Of a DNA stretch of 64,000 nucleotides, positions 46,499 through 56,074 are shown one piece after another; the first letter of the stretch is position 1, and every line of letters starts with the position of its first letter. The stretch spans positions 62,001-126,000 of the forward strand of contig NZ_CAITNG010000024.1 of the NCBI RefSeq assembly GCF_903893715.1, in the 5' to 3' direction. Under the pieces are notes generated by a model. It saw only the letters and a list, made by a program, of their open reading frames with translations, searched no databases and had not been told where the DNA came from. Origin of the DNA: an uncultured Mucilaginibacter sp. (GTDB lineage Bacteria > Bacteroidota > Bacteroidia > Sphingobacteriales > Sphingobacteriaceae). Made by a program: the position numbers and the translations under genes.

Positions 46499-47107
46499 AT
46501 GGCAAGATATACAGGTCCAAAATCCAGAATTGCGCGCCGTTTCAGAGAACCAATCTTCGGTCCTGATAAAGCGTTAGAAAGAAAAAATTATGCTCCCGGC
46601 ATGCACGGGGCCTCGAAAAGAAGAGGAAAACAATCTGAGTATTCAACTCAGTTGATGGAGAAACAAAAGGTTAAATACACTTACGGTGTATTAGAGCGTC
46701 AGTTCGAAAACCTGTTTCACCGCGCATCGGCCAAAGAAGGCATCACTGGCGAGAACTTATTGAAGTTTTTAGAAGCACGTTTGGACAATGCGGTTTACCG
46801 TTTAGGTATTGCCCCAACACGTTCAGGTGCACGCCAATTGGTTGGGCACAAGCACATCACCGTAAACGGCGAAGTTGTGAACATCTCGTCATACGCTTTA
46901 AAAGCAGGCGATGTAATCGCGGTACGTGAGAAATCAAAAACAATGGAAGCCATAACCAACTCGGTTGCAGGCCGCAAAATAAACAAATACAGCTGGTTGC
47001 AATGGGATGCCGCGAATTTAAGCGGAGTATTCCTGAACTATCCAAACCGTGATGAGATTCCTGAAAACATAAAGGAAAATCTGATCGTCGAGTTGTACTC
47101 AAAATAA
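46499..47107 (+). CDS. rpsD: 30S ribosomal protein S4
   Basis: 202 residues. [77 protein letters not shown] (S4 RNA-binding domain) and the C-terminal [16 protein letters not shown]. No N-terminal zinc motif. The short spacer upstream has CGGCTGCGGGCCG, a possible hairpin. Confidence 0.98.
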   Translation: MARYTGPKSRIARRFREPIFGPDKALERKNYAPGMHGASKRRGKQSEYSTQLMEKQKVKYTYGVLERQFENLFHRASAKEGITGENLLKFLEARLDNAVYRLGIAPTRSGARQLVGHKHITVNGEVVNISSYALKAGDVIAVREKSKTMEAITNSVAGRKINKYSWLQWDAANLSGVFLNYPNRDEIPENIKENLIVELYSK

Positions 47108-47199
47108 TAATGATACTTATGCGGAGAACGATTGGCCCAGGCCGGTCTTTTTCCGTTTGAATACAGTCCAATTAAGAAAACAATAAATAAAAGATATAA

Positions 47200-48192
47200 A
47201 TGGCAATATTAGCATTTCAAAAACCAGATAAGGTTATCATGCAGAAATCAACTGATTTTGATGGCACGTTTGAATTTCGTCCGTTAGAACCAGGTTTCGG
47301 TATAACTATTGGTAATGCTTTACGTCGTATCTTACTTTCGTCATTAGAAGGTTATGCGATCACTTCAGTTCGTTTTTCGGGAGTAACTCATGAATTTTCG
47401 ACCATTAAAGGTGTGGTTGAAGACGTTACCGAAATCATATTGAACTTAAAACAAGTTCGTATGAAGAAAACAGGTGAGTCGGGCGATTCGGAAAAGATAT
47501 TCGTGATCATCAACGGTCAGGATTCTTTTAAAGCCGGCGATATCACTAAGTTTTCGAACAACTTTACTATCCTTAACCCTGATTTGGTTATCTGTAACAT
47601 GGACTCGTCGGTAACGCTCGAAATTGAGCTGACCGTAGCTAAAGGTCGAGGTTATGTTGCCAGCGAAGAGAACAAGAACCCTGACGCTATGTTAGGTGTT
47701 ATTGCTATCGATTCGATCTACACACCGATCAAGAACGTTAAATATACTATTGAGAACTATCGCGTTGAGCAAAAGACCGACTACGAAAAATTAGTGTTGG
47801 ATATTGCTACTGACGGTTCGGTTCATCCTGAGGATGCTTTGAAAGAAGCTGCCAAAATATTGATCCAACACTTTATGTTGTTCAGCGATGAGAACATGAT
47901 GTTGGAAGCGCAAGCTAAAGAAGAAACCAAAGAAGTTGACGAGGAGATTTTGCACATGCGCAAGATCCTGAAAACTGAATTGGTTGACCTTGACCTTTCG
48001 GTACGTGCACTGAACTGCTTAAAGGCAGCCGATATCCGCAGCCTGGCTGACCTGGTATCGTACGATGTTGCGGATATGTTAAAGTTCAGGAACTTTGGTA
48101 AAAAATCACTGACTGAAATTCAGGACCTGGTTAAATCAAAAGGTTTATCTTTTGGTATGAACCTGTCGAAATTTAAGTTAGACGAAGAATAA
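47200..48192 (+). CDS. rpoA: RNA polymerase subunit alpha
   Basis: 330 residues. N-terminal assembly domain with [29 protein letters not shown]; linker rich in Glu; C-terminal DNA- and activator-binding domain with [57 protein letters not shown]. Standard place between rpsD and rplQ. Confidence 0.98.
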   Translation: MAILAFQKPDKVIMQKSTDFDGTFEFRPLEPGFGITIGNALRRILLSSLEGYAITSVRFSGVTHEFSTIKGVVEDVTEIILNLKQVRMKKTGESGDSEKIFVIINGQDSFKAGDITKFSNNFTILNPDLVICNMDSSVTLEIELTVAKGRGYVASEENKNPDAMLGVIAIDSIYTPIKNVKYTIENYRVEQKTDYEKLVLDIATDGSVHPEDALKEAAKILIQHFMLFSDENMMLEAQAKEETKEVDEEILHMRKILKTELVDLDLSVRALNCLKAADIRSLADLVSYDVADMLKFRNFGKKSLTEIQDLVKSKGLSFGMNLSKFKLDEE

Positions 48193-48194
48193 TT

Positions 48195-48267
48195 TGGTGA
48201 ACGGTGAGTTGTGAATAGTGAGTTGTTTTCTCAATATTCTTACGCACTACTGACCACTAACAATTAA
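48195..48267 (+). repeat. Word-repeat hairpin in the rpoA-rplQ spacer (GTGAGTTGTGAATA)
   Basis: GGTGAACGGTGAGTTGTGAA then TAGTGAGTTG form the 5' arm. The 3' arm CGCACTACTGACCACTAACA pairs with it imperfectly. The vocabulary is the same as in the atpF-atpH hairpin and at 55952-55983. Confidence 0.7.
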
Positions 48268-48346
48268 CTATATAATTAAGCGACCGCATAATTCCGAGGG
48301 TTGAGCAATTTCCCCAACGGTATGCACGTGAAAAATCAACAAAAAA

Positions 48347-48913
48347 ATGAGACACGGTAAAAAATTAAATCACTTAGGCCGCACCAACAGTCACCGTAAG
48401 GCGATGATGGCGAACATGGCTTCTTCGCTTATTTTACACAAGCGTATTACAACTACATTGGCAAAAGCAAAAGCATTGCGCATGTATGTTGAACCTATTA
48501 TTACTAAAGCAAAAGAAGATACTACGCACTCGCGCCGTACCGTATTTAGCTACCTGCAAGACAAGGATACTACAGCAATGTTGTTCCGCGAAGTTGCTGA
48601 GAAGATTGCTAACCGCCCCGGTGGTTATACCCGTATTGTGAAGATGGAAAATCGTTTAGGTGATAACGCCGAGATGGCCATCATAGAATTGGTAGATTAT
48701 AATACCGTTTACACTAAAGGCGAAGCTGCTACTGCTAAGAAAGCAACCCGTCGTCGTGGTGGATCTGGTAAAGGCAAGGCTGCTCCGGTTGCTGCTGCCC
48801 CTGTAAGTGTGGAAGAAGCTGTTGTAGTTGACGAAGCTCCTGCTGCACCAGCTGTAGAAGAAGCTCCTGAAGCACCTGCTGCTGACGCTGCTGAAGAAGA
48901 AAAAGGCGAATAA
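48347..48913 (+). CDS. rplQ: 50S ribosomal protein L17, with an Ala/Glu-rich tail
   Basis: 188 residues against about 127 in E. coli. The core ([68 protein letters not shown] [15 protein letters not shown]) is complete by about residue 127. A basic patch ([14 protein letters not shown]) follows, then about 45 residues of Ala, Glu, Pro and Val repeats ending EEEKGE. The tail is probably disordered. Last gene of the cluster. Confidence 0.96.
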   Translation: MRHGKKLNHLGRTNSHRKAMMANMASSLILHKRITTTLAKAKALRMYVEPIITKAKEDTTHSRRTVFSYLQDKDTTAMLFREVAEKIANRPGGYTRIVKMENRLGDNAEMAIIELVDYNTVYTKGEAATAKKATRRRGGSGKGKAAPVAAAPVSVEEAVVVDEAPAAPAVEEAPEAPAADAAEEEKGE

Positions 48914-48931
48914 GTTTTTTTAACGAATATA

Positions 48932-48967
48932 GAAAGCCCTGCTCAGATTGAGTGGGGCTTTTTTTGT
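48932..48967 (+). terminator. Terminator of the ribosomal cluster
   Basis: AAAGCCCTGCTCA pairs with GAGTGGGGCTTT around a short loop, followed by TTTTTTG. It lies 19 bases after the rplQ stop. Confidence 0.88.
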
Positions 48968-49135
48968 GGGTAGAAATAAGTAAATTGAATTTAGGATGAG
49001 CAATGCTGTCAAGTCCTAAAAAAGGTTGACTGATTTTGTTGAGAATGGATAAACTAATTTGAAAATCTGAACTATTTTTCGTATCTTGAAACAAATGGTG
49101 AAAGTAGTAAATGCGGTTTTGACATTTGAATTTTA

Positions 49136-49340
49136 ACCCATAAATACCCATAGGCTATGATGGTGCAGCCCTTCGCTAAAGCTATGGCGGATGAGCGAAG
49201 ATGAAAAATGTTCTTTGAAATTATACCCATAAATACCCATATACTTAGGTAATTTACCAATCGCTTATGATTGCCGCGCAGGGGTTGCTTCGTCGTTCCT
49301 CCTCGCAATGACGCCGTAATGAATACCCATAAATACCCAT
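49136..49340. repeat. Array of three paired ACCCAT units bracketing palindromes
   Basis: ACCCATAAATACCCAT occurs at 49136-49151, 49225-49240 and 49325-49340. The first spacer contains CTTCGCT (49173-49179) with AGCGAAG; the second contains GGTAATTTACC and the repeat at 49270-49314. The rest of the 644-base spacer 48914-49557 shows no gene; ORFs in it are short and lack conserved sequence. Confidence 0.75.
49270..49314 (-). repeat. CGTCATTGCGAGG-type dispersed repeat
   Basis: The minus strand reads GGCGTCATTGCGAGGAGGAA then CGACGAAGCAACC. Closely similar sequences are scattered in the genomes of many bacteria and are usually treated as REP- or MITE-like repeats. Here it sits between two ACCCAT units. 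Confidence 0.7.
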
Positions 49341-49557
49341 GTGTTCGATGTTAAGGTACCCCTATAATAGGATGTATATGGAGGGTTTTGGCCACGTAAC
49401 TTTTGCCAACAGTGCCTGCCAACCTGTCATTATTGAATTTGCAATCTGACGATTTTGTGATTTAACGCGTTTATTCAACTGCCATAGCCTATTTGGCACA
49501 AGGCTTGTTAAACAGCTGTAGTAAATCTTTGTATTCAACATAGTAAAAACAAAATAT

Positions 49558-51456
49558 ATGTCTAAAATAATAGGAATCGACTTAGGAACAACGAACTCCT
49601 GCGTAGCAGTAATGGAAGGCAATGAGCCTGTAGTTATCGCTAACAGTGAGGGGAAACGTACAACGCCATCGGTTGTTGCATTTGTTGACAACGGCGAACG
49701 TAAAGTTGGCGACCCGGCAAAACGCCAGGCTATCACCAACCCAACAAAAACGATCTCATCGATCAAACGTTTTATGGGTAACCAGTTTAACGAGGTTACC
49801 AAAGAAATATCGCGTGTACCTTATAAAGTGGTAAAGGGCGACAATAACACTTCGCGTGTTCAAATTGACGACCGTATGTATACCCCACAGGAAATTTCGG
49901 CCATGATACTTCAGAAAATGAAGAAAACCGCTGAAGACTTTTTGGGGCACGAAGTAACTGATGCGGTTATTACCGTACCGGCTTATTTTAACGACGCGCA
50001 ACGCCAGGCAACCAAAGAAGCAGGCGAAATAGCAGGTTTAAATGTACGCCGTATTATTAACGAACCAACTGCCGCTGCACTTGCTTATGGCCTGGACAAA
50101 GCACACAAGGATATGAAAATTGTTGTGTTTGACTGCGGTGGTGGTACACATGACGTTTCGGTATTGGAATTAGGTGATGGCGTGTTTGAAGTAAAATCAA
50201 CCGATGGTGATACACACCTTGGTGGTGACGACTTTGATCAGGTGATCATTGACTATTTAGCCGACGAATTTAAAGCTGACGAAGGTTTTGACCTGCGCCG
50301 CGACCCGATGAGCTTACAGCGTTTAAAAGAAGCTGCTGAAAAAGCTAAGGTTGAGTTGTCGAGCTCGGCTCAAACAGAAATCAACTTGCCATACATTACC
50401 GCTGTTGACGGTATGCCAAAGCACTTGGTTAAAACATTAACCCGTGCTAAATTTGAGCAATTGGCCGACAGCCTGATCAAACGTACCATCGATCCTTGTA
50501 AAACAGCATTGAAAAATGCAGGTTTGTCGGTATCTGATATCGACGAGATCATCCTGGTAGGTGGTTCAACCCGTATCCCTGCGATACAAGAAGCAGTTGA
50601 AAAATTCTTTGGTAAAGCCCCATCAAAAGGAGTTAACCCGGATGAAGTTGTTGCGATAGGTGCCGCTATACAAGGTGGTGTGTTATCGGGCGACGTAAAG
50701 GATGTATTATTGCTGGATGTTACCCCGCTTTCGTTAGGTATCGAAACCATGGGTGGTGTAATGACCAAGCTGATTGAAGCCAATACCACTATCCCATCTA
50801 AAAAATCGGAAACATTCTCTACCGCGTCCGACAGTCAGCCATCGGTTGAGATCCACATTTTACAAGGTGAGCGCCCAATGGCAGCTCAAAACCGCACCAT
50901 TGGCCGTTTCCACTTAGATGGTATACCACCAGCACCTCGCGGTGTGCCTCAAATCGAAGTAACTTTTGATATTGATGCTAACGGTATATTACACGTAGGT
51001 GCTAAAGATAAAGCTACAGGCAAAGAGCAAAAGATCCGTATCGAGGCTTCTTCGGGCTTGACTGATGCCGACATCAAACGGATGAAGGATGAAGCCGAGG
51101 CTAACGCTGATGCTGACAAAAAAGCAAAAGAGGAAGTTGACAAACTCAACGCTGCCGATGCTTTGATCTTCTCGACCGAAAAACAATTGAAAGAGTACGG
51201 CGATAAGATCCCAGCTGACAAGAAAGCACCGATAGAAAGCGGATTAGAAAAGTTGAAAGCGGCTTATGCAGCAAAAAACTTTAATGATTTGGATACTATC
51301 CAGGCTGAACTGCAAACCGCATGGAACGCCGCATCAGAAGATATGTACAAAAACGCTGATGCCGGTGCACAACCAGGTGCGGAGCACGCTGCTGAAGGTG
51401 CCCCGCAAGGCAATGCAGATCATGTAACTGATGTTGACTTTGAAGAAGTGAAATAA
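49558..51456 (+). CDS. dnaK: Chaperone DnaK (Hsp70)
   Basis: 632 residues. ATPase domain: [16 protein letters not shown], and at about residues 193-201 the phosphate-2 motif reads DCGGGTHD, where most DnaK proteins have DLGGGTFD. Linker [20 protein letters not shown]; substrate domain and helical lid follow, ending [18 protein letters not shown] [11 protein letters not shown]. Monocistronic; dnaJ and grpE are not adjacent. A TAAATCTTTG near 49522-49531 could be its -7 region. Confidence 0.98.
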   Translation: MSKIIGIDLGTTNSCVAVMEGNEPVVIANSEGKRTTPSVVAFVDNGERKVGDPAKRQAITNPTKTISSIKRFMGNQFNEVTKEISRVPYKVVKGDNNTSRVQIDDRMYTPQEISAMILQKMKKTAEDFLGHEVTDAVITVPAYFNDAQRQATKEAGEIAGLNVRRIINEPTAAALAYGLDKAHKDMKIVVFDCGGGTHDVSVLELGDGVFEVKSTDGDTHLGGDDFDQVIIDYLADEFKADEGFDLRRDPMSLQRLKEAAEKAKVELSSSAQTEINLPYITAVDGMPKHLVKTLTRAKFEQLADSLIKRTIDPCKTALKNAGLSVSDIDEIILVGGSTRIPAIQEAVEKFFGKAPSKGVNPDEVVAIGAAIQGGVLSGDVKDVLLLDVTPLSLGIETMGGVMTKLIEANTTIPSKKSETFSTASDSQPSVEIHILQGERPMAAQNRTIGRFHLDGIPPAPRGVPQIEVTFDIDANGILHVGAKDKATGKEQKIRIEASSGLTDADIKRMKDEAEANADADKKAKEEVDKLNAADALIFSTEKQLKEYGDKIPADKKAPIESGLEKLKAAYAAKNFNDLDTIQAELQTAWNAASEDMYKNADAGAQPGAEHAAEGAPQGNADHVTDVDFEEVK

Positions 51457-51468
51457 TCTCCCCCCGGC

Positions 51469-51486
51469 CTCCATTAGCTAATGGAG
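51469..51486. repeat. Perfect 18-bp palindrome after dnaK
   Basis: CTCCATTAGCTAATGGAG is self-complementary over its full length and lies 12 bases after the dnaK stop, ahead of the terminator. Together with the preceding CTCCCCCCGGC it resembles dispersed repeats of the group. Confidence 0.6.
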
Positions 51487-51498
51487 AGCAGGAAATAT

Positions 51499-51535
51499 AA
51501 AGCCCCGATTGGTTTATCCAATCGGGGCTTTTTGT
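51499..51535. terminator. Bidirectional terminator between dnaK and the nucleotidyltransferase gene
   Basis: AAAGCCCCGATTGG and CCAATCGGGGCTTT form a 14-bp stem with loop TTTAT, with T-tracts on both strands. It can end dnaK on the + strand and the convergent gene on the minus strand. Confidence 0.9.
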
Positions 51536-51553
51536 TGTAATGTTTATGATATG

Positions 51554-52456
51554 TTATGCCCAGAGATTTTCAGGGTACACGCCGCTGTTCACCAAGTCGG
51601 ATATGCTTTTTTGTACGATCGGTTTATCTTCTTTATAGGTAACGCCGAACCATTTTGAGGCGGTTGGGATTACCTTGAAGGATGCTTGTCCGCTTTTAAT
51701 CAGCTCATCGGCCACCAACGGGATAAAGAACTCGGCTTTAGGGTTATTCTCGTTGGCATCCACAAACTTTTTAAACATGTCTAAACTTTGGTCAAACACG
51801 GCGGGGGTAAAGCCCCAAAAATTCATGGATACGCGTGTATCGTTCGGCAGCGGATGTTCGCCGGTGGCGTCTTTGTAGGCCACTTTACCGCCATCGGTAA
51901 AGTATACTTCGGTACGTTCGTTTATCTCGACCATGTTACCTGCCTCGTTAACCTTGCATACACCACGCGAAACGGAGCCGTAATCGGACAAGGTTTTGTC
52001 AACCTGATATCCTATCAGTGAATAGGAATCATCCGACACTTCGCTGGTCAGGAATTTGGCCATTTTCTCGAAAGAATCATAACCATAAAAGTCGTCGGCG
52101 TTGATCACGCAGAAAGGCTCTTTAACCTGATTACGTGCGGCTAAAACGGCATGCGCGGTTCCCCATGGTTTGGCGCGCTCAATTACCTTGTGGATACCAA
52201 AAGGTTTCAGGTCGTAGCTTTGGAACACATAGTCGGTTTCAATTTTGCCTGCCAGTTTAGGCTCGAATATAGCTTTAAAGTTGTCCACAAATTCTTCGCG
52301 GATGATAAAGCTAACTTTACCAAAACCCGCCTTAATGGCATCGTAAATGGAGTAATCGATAATGGTTTCGCCGTTAGGGCCAAAGCCATCTACCTGTTTC
52401 ATGCTGCCATAACGGCTGGCCATCCCCGCGGCCAAAATGAGTAATGTAGGTTTCAT
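51554..52456 (-). CDS. Sugar-phosphate nucleotidyltransferase-like protein
   Basis: 300 residues, a GT-A-type nucleotidyltransferase fold. N-terminal nucleotide loop LLILAAGMASRYGSMKQVDGFGPNGETI; metal site in VINADDFYGYDSF; later region TRVSMNFWGFTPAVFDQ. Such enzymes make NDP-sugars from sugar-1-phosphates. The variant loop (MASRYGSMKQ instead of GxGxRLxPxT) marks a subfamily whose substrate I cannot name. It stands alone, convergent with dnaK. Confidence 0.85.
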   Translation of the reverse strand: MKPTLLILAAGMASRYGSMKQVDGFGPNGETIIDYSIYDAIKAGFGKVSFIIREEFVDNFKAIFEPKLAGKIETDYVFQSYDLKPFGIHKVIERAKPWGTAHAVLAARNQVKEPFCVINADDFYGYDSFEKMAKFLTSEVSDDSYSLIGYQVDKTLSDYGSVSRGVCKVNEAGNMVEINERTEVYFTDGGKVAYKDATGEHPLPNDTRVSMNFWGFTPAVFDQSLDMFKKFVDANENNPKAEFFIPLVADELIKSGQASFKVIPTASKWFGVTYKEDKPIVQKSISDLVNSGVYPENLWA

Positions 52457-52538
52457 ATATACTAAGGTAACTATATTTTAATGTGTGTGATAATGCCTTT
52501 ATAAAGGTTAATAAATTGATAACATTGCCTTCTGTTGC

Positions 52539-53651
52539 TTATTTAAAGTATCTGAAATCGTGTCCCGCTTTGATGTTGAGCAATGTTTCGTAGATCAGCC
52601 TGATCACGTTGTCGACGTCTTCTTTGTGGATCATCTCTACGGTGGTATGCATGTAACGTAAAGGCAACGATATCAATGCCGACGGCACACCATTGTTAGA
52701 GTATGCAAAGGCGTCGGTGTCGGTACCGGTTGAACGCGATGAAGCCTGACGCTGGAAAGGTATTTTGGCTTTTTCCGCGGTTTCGATCAATAATTTATTG
52801 AGGTTAGTTTGAACAGCCGGCGCATAAGATACGACAGGCCCCTTACCGCAGGCCAAATCTCCTTGCGTGTTTTTGTTAATCATCGGCGTAGTGGTGTCGT
52901 GCGTAACATCGGTAATAATGGCCACATCGGGTTCAATATAGCCGGCTATCATTTCGGCGCCGCGCAAGCCTATTTCTTCCTGCACCGCGTTAACGATGTA
53001 CAGGCCAAAATCCAATTTTACTTTATTCTCTTTTAAAAGGCGGGCAACCTCGGCTATCATAAACCCACCGGCACGGTTATCTAACGCACGGCCAACATAG
53101 TAACGGTCGTTCAATACCATAAACTCGTCCTGATAGGTAATCACGCAGCCTACATGGATGCCTAATTTCTCCACCTCGTCTTTACTGGTACAGCCGCAGT
53201 CGAGGAAGATATTTTTAAGGGTTGGGGCTTCTTCTTTTTCTCCGCTGCGGGTGTGGATAGCAGGCCAACCGAAAACACCGGTTACCATGCCTTTATCGGT
53301 ATGGATGTTTACCCGTTTTGAAGGAGCTATCTGGTGGTCGGAACCGCCATTACGGATCACATAGATCAAACCATCGCTTGTGATGTAGTTGACGAACCAG
53401 GAAATCTCATCGGCATGAGCTTCTATTACTACCCGGTATTTTGCTTTGGGGTTGATGATACCTACAGCCGAGCCGTAATTGTCTACGTAATGCGTGTCGA
53501 TATAAGGTTTAAGGTAGTCGAGCCACATTTCCTGGCCTTTCCACTCAAAACCGGTAGGCGAGGCGTTGTTAATGTATTTTTCAAAAAACTCAAGTGATTT
53601 TTTATTGACGATGGGAACGTGCTTTTTCTCTTCGGATTTCTTTTTAGCCAT
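52539..53651 (-). CDS. M42 family metallopeptidase (glutamyl aminopeptidase / endoglucanase-like)
   Basis: 370 residues. Metal ligands and catalytic residues are visible: VIEAHADEISW (His, Asp), GRALDNRAGGF (bridging Asp), VQEEIGLRGAE (catalytic Glu and ligand), IITDVTHDTT (Asp) and the C-terminal RYMHTTVEMIH (His). Members form large tetrahedral cytosolic aminopeptidase complexes. A short charged N-terminus (MAKKKSEEKKH) precedes the domain. Monocistronic. Confidence 0.92.
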   Translation of the reverse strand: MAKKKSEEKKHVPIVNKKSLEFFEKYINNASPTGFEWKGQEMWLDYLKPYIDTHYVDNYGSAVGIINPKAKYRVVIEAHADEISWFVNYITSDGLIYVIRNGGSDHQIAPSKRVNIHTDKGMVTGVFGWPAIHTRSGEKEEAPTLKNIFLDCGCTSKDEVEKLGIHVGCVITYQDEFMVLNDRYYVGRALDNRAGGFMIAEVARLLKENKVKLDFGLYIVNAVQEEIGLRGAEMIAGYIEPDVAIITDVTHDTTTPMINKNTQGDLACGKGPVVSYAPAVQTNLNKLLIETAEKAKIPFQRQASSRSTGTDTDAFAYSNNGVPSALISLPLRYMHTTVEMIHKEDVDNVIRLIYETLLNIKAGHDFRYFK

Positions 53652-53837
53652 GATGTTAAATTTAGAACAGGCTGGTAAGCCTCAGCAAATATAAACGCAT
53701 TAATCAGTATTTCGCAACGTGTAATATGATGAATATAGCAATTACTGTTATTGGTAAATTAACAATTACTTTATACGCTATCACGTAATTTGGATGAGTG
53801 AATAATATTCGTATAATTCATGTTTATTTAGTTGAGG
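53652..53837 (+). other. Spacer ending in a + strand terminator; possible small transcript
   Basis: No annotated gene reads rightwards here, yet a strong terminator oriented to the + strand follows. A 20-codon frame (53726-53788) encodes MMNIAITVIGKLTITLYAIT, a short hydrophobic peptide, without SD. It could be a small RNA or a small membrane peptide gene; equally the terminator may only be a bidirectional hairpin for the gene on the other strand. Weak support. Confidence 0.25.
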
Positions 53838-53872
53838 GCCAGCCCGTATTTAGTGGATACGGGCTGGTTTTT
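53838..53872 (+). terminator. Terminator-like hairpin oriented to the + strand
   Basis: CCAGCCCGTAT and ATACGGGCTGG pair around TTAGTGG and are followed by TTTTTTT. The minus strand after the stem (CCCTCAAC) has no T-tract, although the GNAT gene ends at 53873 on that strand. Confidence 0.8.
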
Positions 53873-54277
53873 TTATAGGCTTGTCTCGAGTATCTGGTAA
53901 TCGAAGCCGTTTTTTGAAAAGTACTCACCGGTTTCGATAAAGCCTGATTTAAGGTAAAATTCAATAGCCGACAAACGGGCGTTGCACCAAAGCCTGCTTC
54001 CGCCTTCATTTTGGACAAATTGACTGATATATTGCAACAGTAGCCGACCAATCCCCTTACCCTGATGTGCCGGGTCGATAGCGAATTTGCGGAACTGCCA
54101 AACATCCTGTTGTTGGAACAACGACACCACACCGATAAGTTGATTGTCGATAAACGCGCCGAAATGGTAACCATGGTTATCCTCGTCCATTTCCATTTCC
54201 CAAAGCATACTGTTGGGATACAGTACATTGCGCCGTAATTGCCAGGTAAGTTGCGGGGTTATTTGTTCGATGTGCAT
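53873..54277 (-). CDS. GNAT family N-acetyltransferase
   Basis: 134 residues. The central GNAT pattern is clear: FGAFIDNQLIGVVSLFQQ, then FAIDPAHQGKGIGRLLLQYISQF (acetyl-CoA loop QGKGIG), then SRLWCNARLSAIEFYLKSGFIETGEYF. Substrate unknown. An overlapping frame on the same strand is a shadow. It may be cotranscribed with the upstream carboxylase gene only weakly, given the hairpin between them. Confidence 0.85.
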   Translation of the reverse strand: MHIEQITPQLTWQLRRNVLYPNSMLWEMEMDEDNHGYHFGAFIDNQLIGVVSLFQQQDVWQFRKFAIDPAHQGKGIGRLLLQYISQFVQNEGGSRLWCNARLSAIEFYLKSGFIETGEYFSKNGFDYQILETSL

Positions 54278-54284
54278 TTAAGTC

Positions 54285-54372
54285 AAAATTAAAAAGTCAA
54301 AATTCAAAAAAACTTTGTGTTACCGAGGTATGATCTTTTAACTTTTGAATTTTGACTTTTGAATTTACAATG
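54285..54372. repeat. Word-repeat hairpin (AAAAGTCAAAATTCAAAA)
   Basis: AAAAGTCAAAATTCAAAA (54292-54309) and its exact complement (54343-54360) form a perfect 18-bp stem. Each arm is extended by another partial copy (AAGTCAAAATT; TTTTGAATTT). It fills the spacer between the carboxylase stop and the GNAT start; the 3' arm runs to within a few bases of the carboxylase stop. Confidence 0.8.
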
Positions 54373-55906
54373 GGATATTCCCATGCTTCTTTCTTGGGTT
54401 GTTCACCACTTTGTTCTCAAGCATTTTAAAAGCCTGTATCAGCTTCGCGCGGGTTTCGGCGGGATCTATTACCTCGTCGATAAAACCACGCTCTGCGGCC
54501 CGGTATGGGTTGGCAAATATATCGGCATACTGTTGCTCCATCTCTTTCCATTTAGCATCCGGATCGGGCGCGGTACTGATTTCCCGTTTAAAAATAATTT
54601 CAGCAGCGCCTTTGGCCCCCATTACCGCAATCTCGGCCGAAGGCCAGGCATAATTCATATCGGCACCTATGTGTTTGGAGTTCATTACGTCGTATGCTCC
54701 GCCGTACGCCTTACGGGTAATCACCGTGATCCGCGGCACGGTAGCCTCGCAAAAAGCGTATAGCAATTTAGCGCCGTTAGTGATAATGGCGTTCCATTCC
54801 TGATCAGTGCCGGGAAGAAAACCCGGTACATCTTCGAAAACCAATAAGGGAATATTAAAACTATCGCAAAAGCGGATAAAGCGGGCCCCTTTTGTTGATG
54901 AATGGATATCCAATACACCGGCCAAAAATGCAGGTTGGTTGGCCACAATGCCGATGCTTCGGCCTGCCAATCGCGCAAAGCCGACCACGATATTTTCGGC
55001 AAAATCTTTATGTACCTCCAAAAATGAGCCTTCATCAATCACTTCGCTAATCACCTCGCGCATATCATAAGGCTGTGAGACGTTTTCAGGCAATAGGTTG
55101 TTTAAAGAAGGCCGAAGTTCGTCGCCGCTTTCGTATGGAAGCGATGATGCCTTTTCCTCGCAGTTTTGGGGCATATAGCTCAATAGCTTTTTAACGTTCT
55201 GTATGGCCTCAATCTCGTTGGCACAAGCAAAATGTGTTACACCCGATTTTGTGGCATGTGTCATGGCACCACCCAACTCTTCGGATGTTACGATTTCGTG
55301 TGTTACGGTCTTCACTACGTTAGGGCCTGTAACAAACATATACGAAGTATGCTCCACCATCAAAATAAAGTCGGTAATGGCAGGAGAATATACTGCGCCG
55401 CCCGCACATGGGCCCATGATGAGCGATATTTGCGGCACAACGCCTGATGCCATGGTGTTTTTGTAAAATATATCGGCATAACCACCAAGTGATACTACGC
55501 CCTCCTGTATGCGCGCGCCACCAGAATCGTTCAAGCCAATAACGGGTGCTCCATTTTTCATGGCCAGGTCCATGATCTTGCAGATTTTTTCGGCATGGGT
55601 TTCGGATAATGAACCACCGAAAACTGTGAAGTCTTGCGAGAAAACGTAAACTATTTTGCCATTGATGGTGCCATAGCCGGTAACTACCCCATCGCCGGGA
55701 TATTTCTCTTTTTCCATCCCAAAATCGGTAGAGCGGTGTGCGACCAGCATGCCGATTTCCTGAAAAGAACCTTCATCCAACAAAAAATGTAAACGTTCGC
55801 GGGCCGTTAGTTTCCCCTTTTTATGCTGACTGTCGATACGCGAAGGGCCGCCGCCCAACAGCGCCTCTTGCTTTTTCTGACTTAATAGGTAGAGCTTTTT
55901 ATCCAC
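54365..55906 (-). CDS. Acyl-CoA carboxylase beta (carboxyltransferase) subunit
   Basis: 513 residues. It contains the carboxyltransferase domains of propionyl-/methylcrotonyl-CoA carboxylases: [158 protein letters not shown] and the terminal RKKHGNIPL. The substrate is most likely propionyl-CoA. The biotin carboxylase/carrier subunit is not adjacent. Confidence 0.93.
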   Translation of the reverse strand: MDKKLYLLSQKKQEALLGGGPSRIDSQHKKGKLTARERLHFLLDEGSFQEIGMLVAHRSTDFGMEKEKYPGDGVVTGYGTINGKIVYVFSQDFTVFGGSLSETHAEKICKIMDLAMKNGAPVIGLNDSGGARIQEGVVSLGGYADIFYKNTMASGVVPQISLIMGPCAGGAVYSPAITDFILMVEHTSYMFVTGPNVVKTVTHEIVTSEELGGAMTHATKSGVTHFACANEIEAIQNVKKLLSYMPQNCEEKASSLPYESGDELRPSLNNLLPENVSQPYDMREVISEVIDEGSFLEVHKDFAENIVVGFARLAGRSIGIVANQPAFLAGVLDIHSSTKGARFIRFCDSFNIPLLVFEDVPGFLPGTDQEWNAIITNGAKLLYAFCEATVPRITVITRKAYGGAYDVMNSKHIGADMNYAWPSAEIAVMGAKGAAEIIFKREISTAPDPDAKWKEMEQQYADIFANPYRAAERGFIDEVIDPAETRAKLIQAFKMLENKVVNNPRKKHGNIPL

Positions 55907-55951
55907 TTTACTGAGGTTTATTAATGTTAGGGGTTAAAAATAGGAATTATA

Positions 55952-55983
55952 TAGTGAATGGTGAATAGTGAGCAGTGAATTGT
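55952..55983. repeat. Single arm of a GTGAATAGTGAG-type word repeat
   Basis: ATAGTGAATGGTGAATAGTG followed by AGCAGTGAATTG uses the same words as the atpF-atpH and rpoA-rplQ hairpins, but no second arm is visible in the spacer. Confidence 0.6.
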
Positions 55984-56029
55984 TGCGGTGATATTTGGTT
56001 GGCAGTCTATAAAAATTGAGTATATTATC

Positions 56030-56037
56030 TAAATTTG
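56030..56037 (+). promoter_or_regulatory. Probable -7 box of the carbonic anhydrase gene
   Basis: TAAATTTG fits TANNTTTG, 37 bases before the start codon. No TTTG at the ideal upstream distance. Confidence 0.45.
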
Positions 56038-56074
56038 CGGGCAAGTCAAATCCTGTAAAAACCATAGAATAATT

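Noticed and set aside
53824..54228. 134-codon frame on the minus strand overlapping the GNAT gene
   Set aside because: A shifted frame of the same region; only the 53873-54277 frame has the GNAT motifs.
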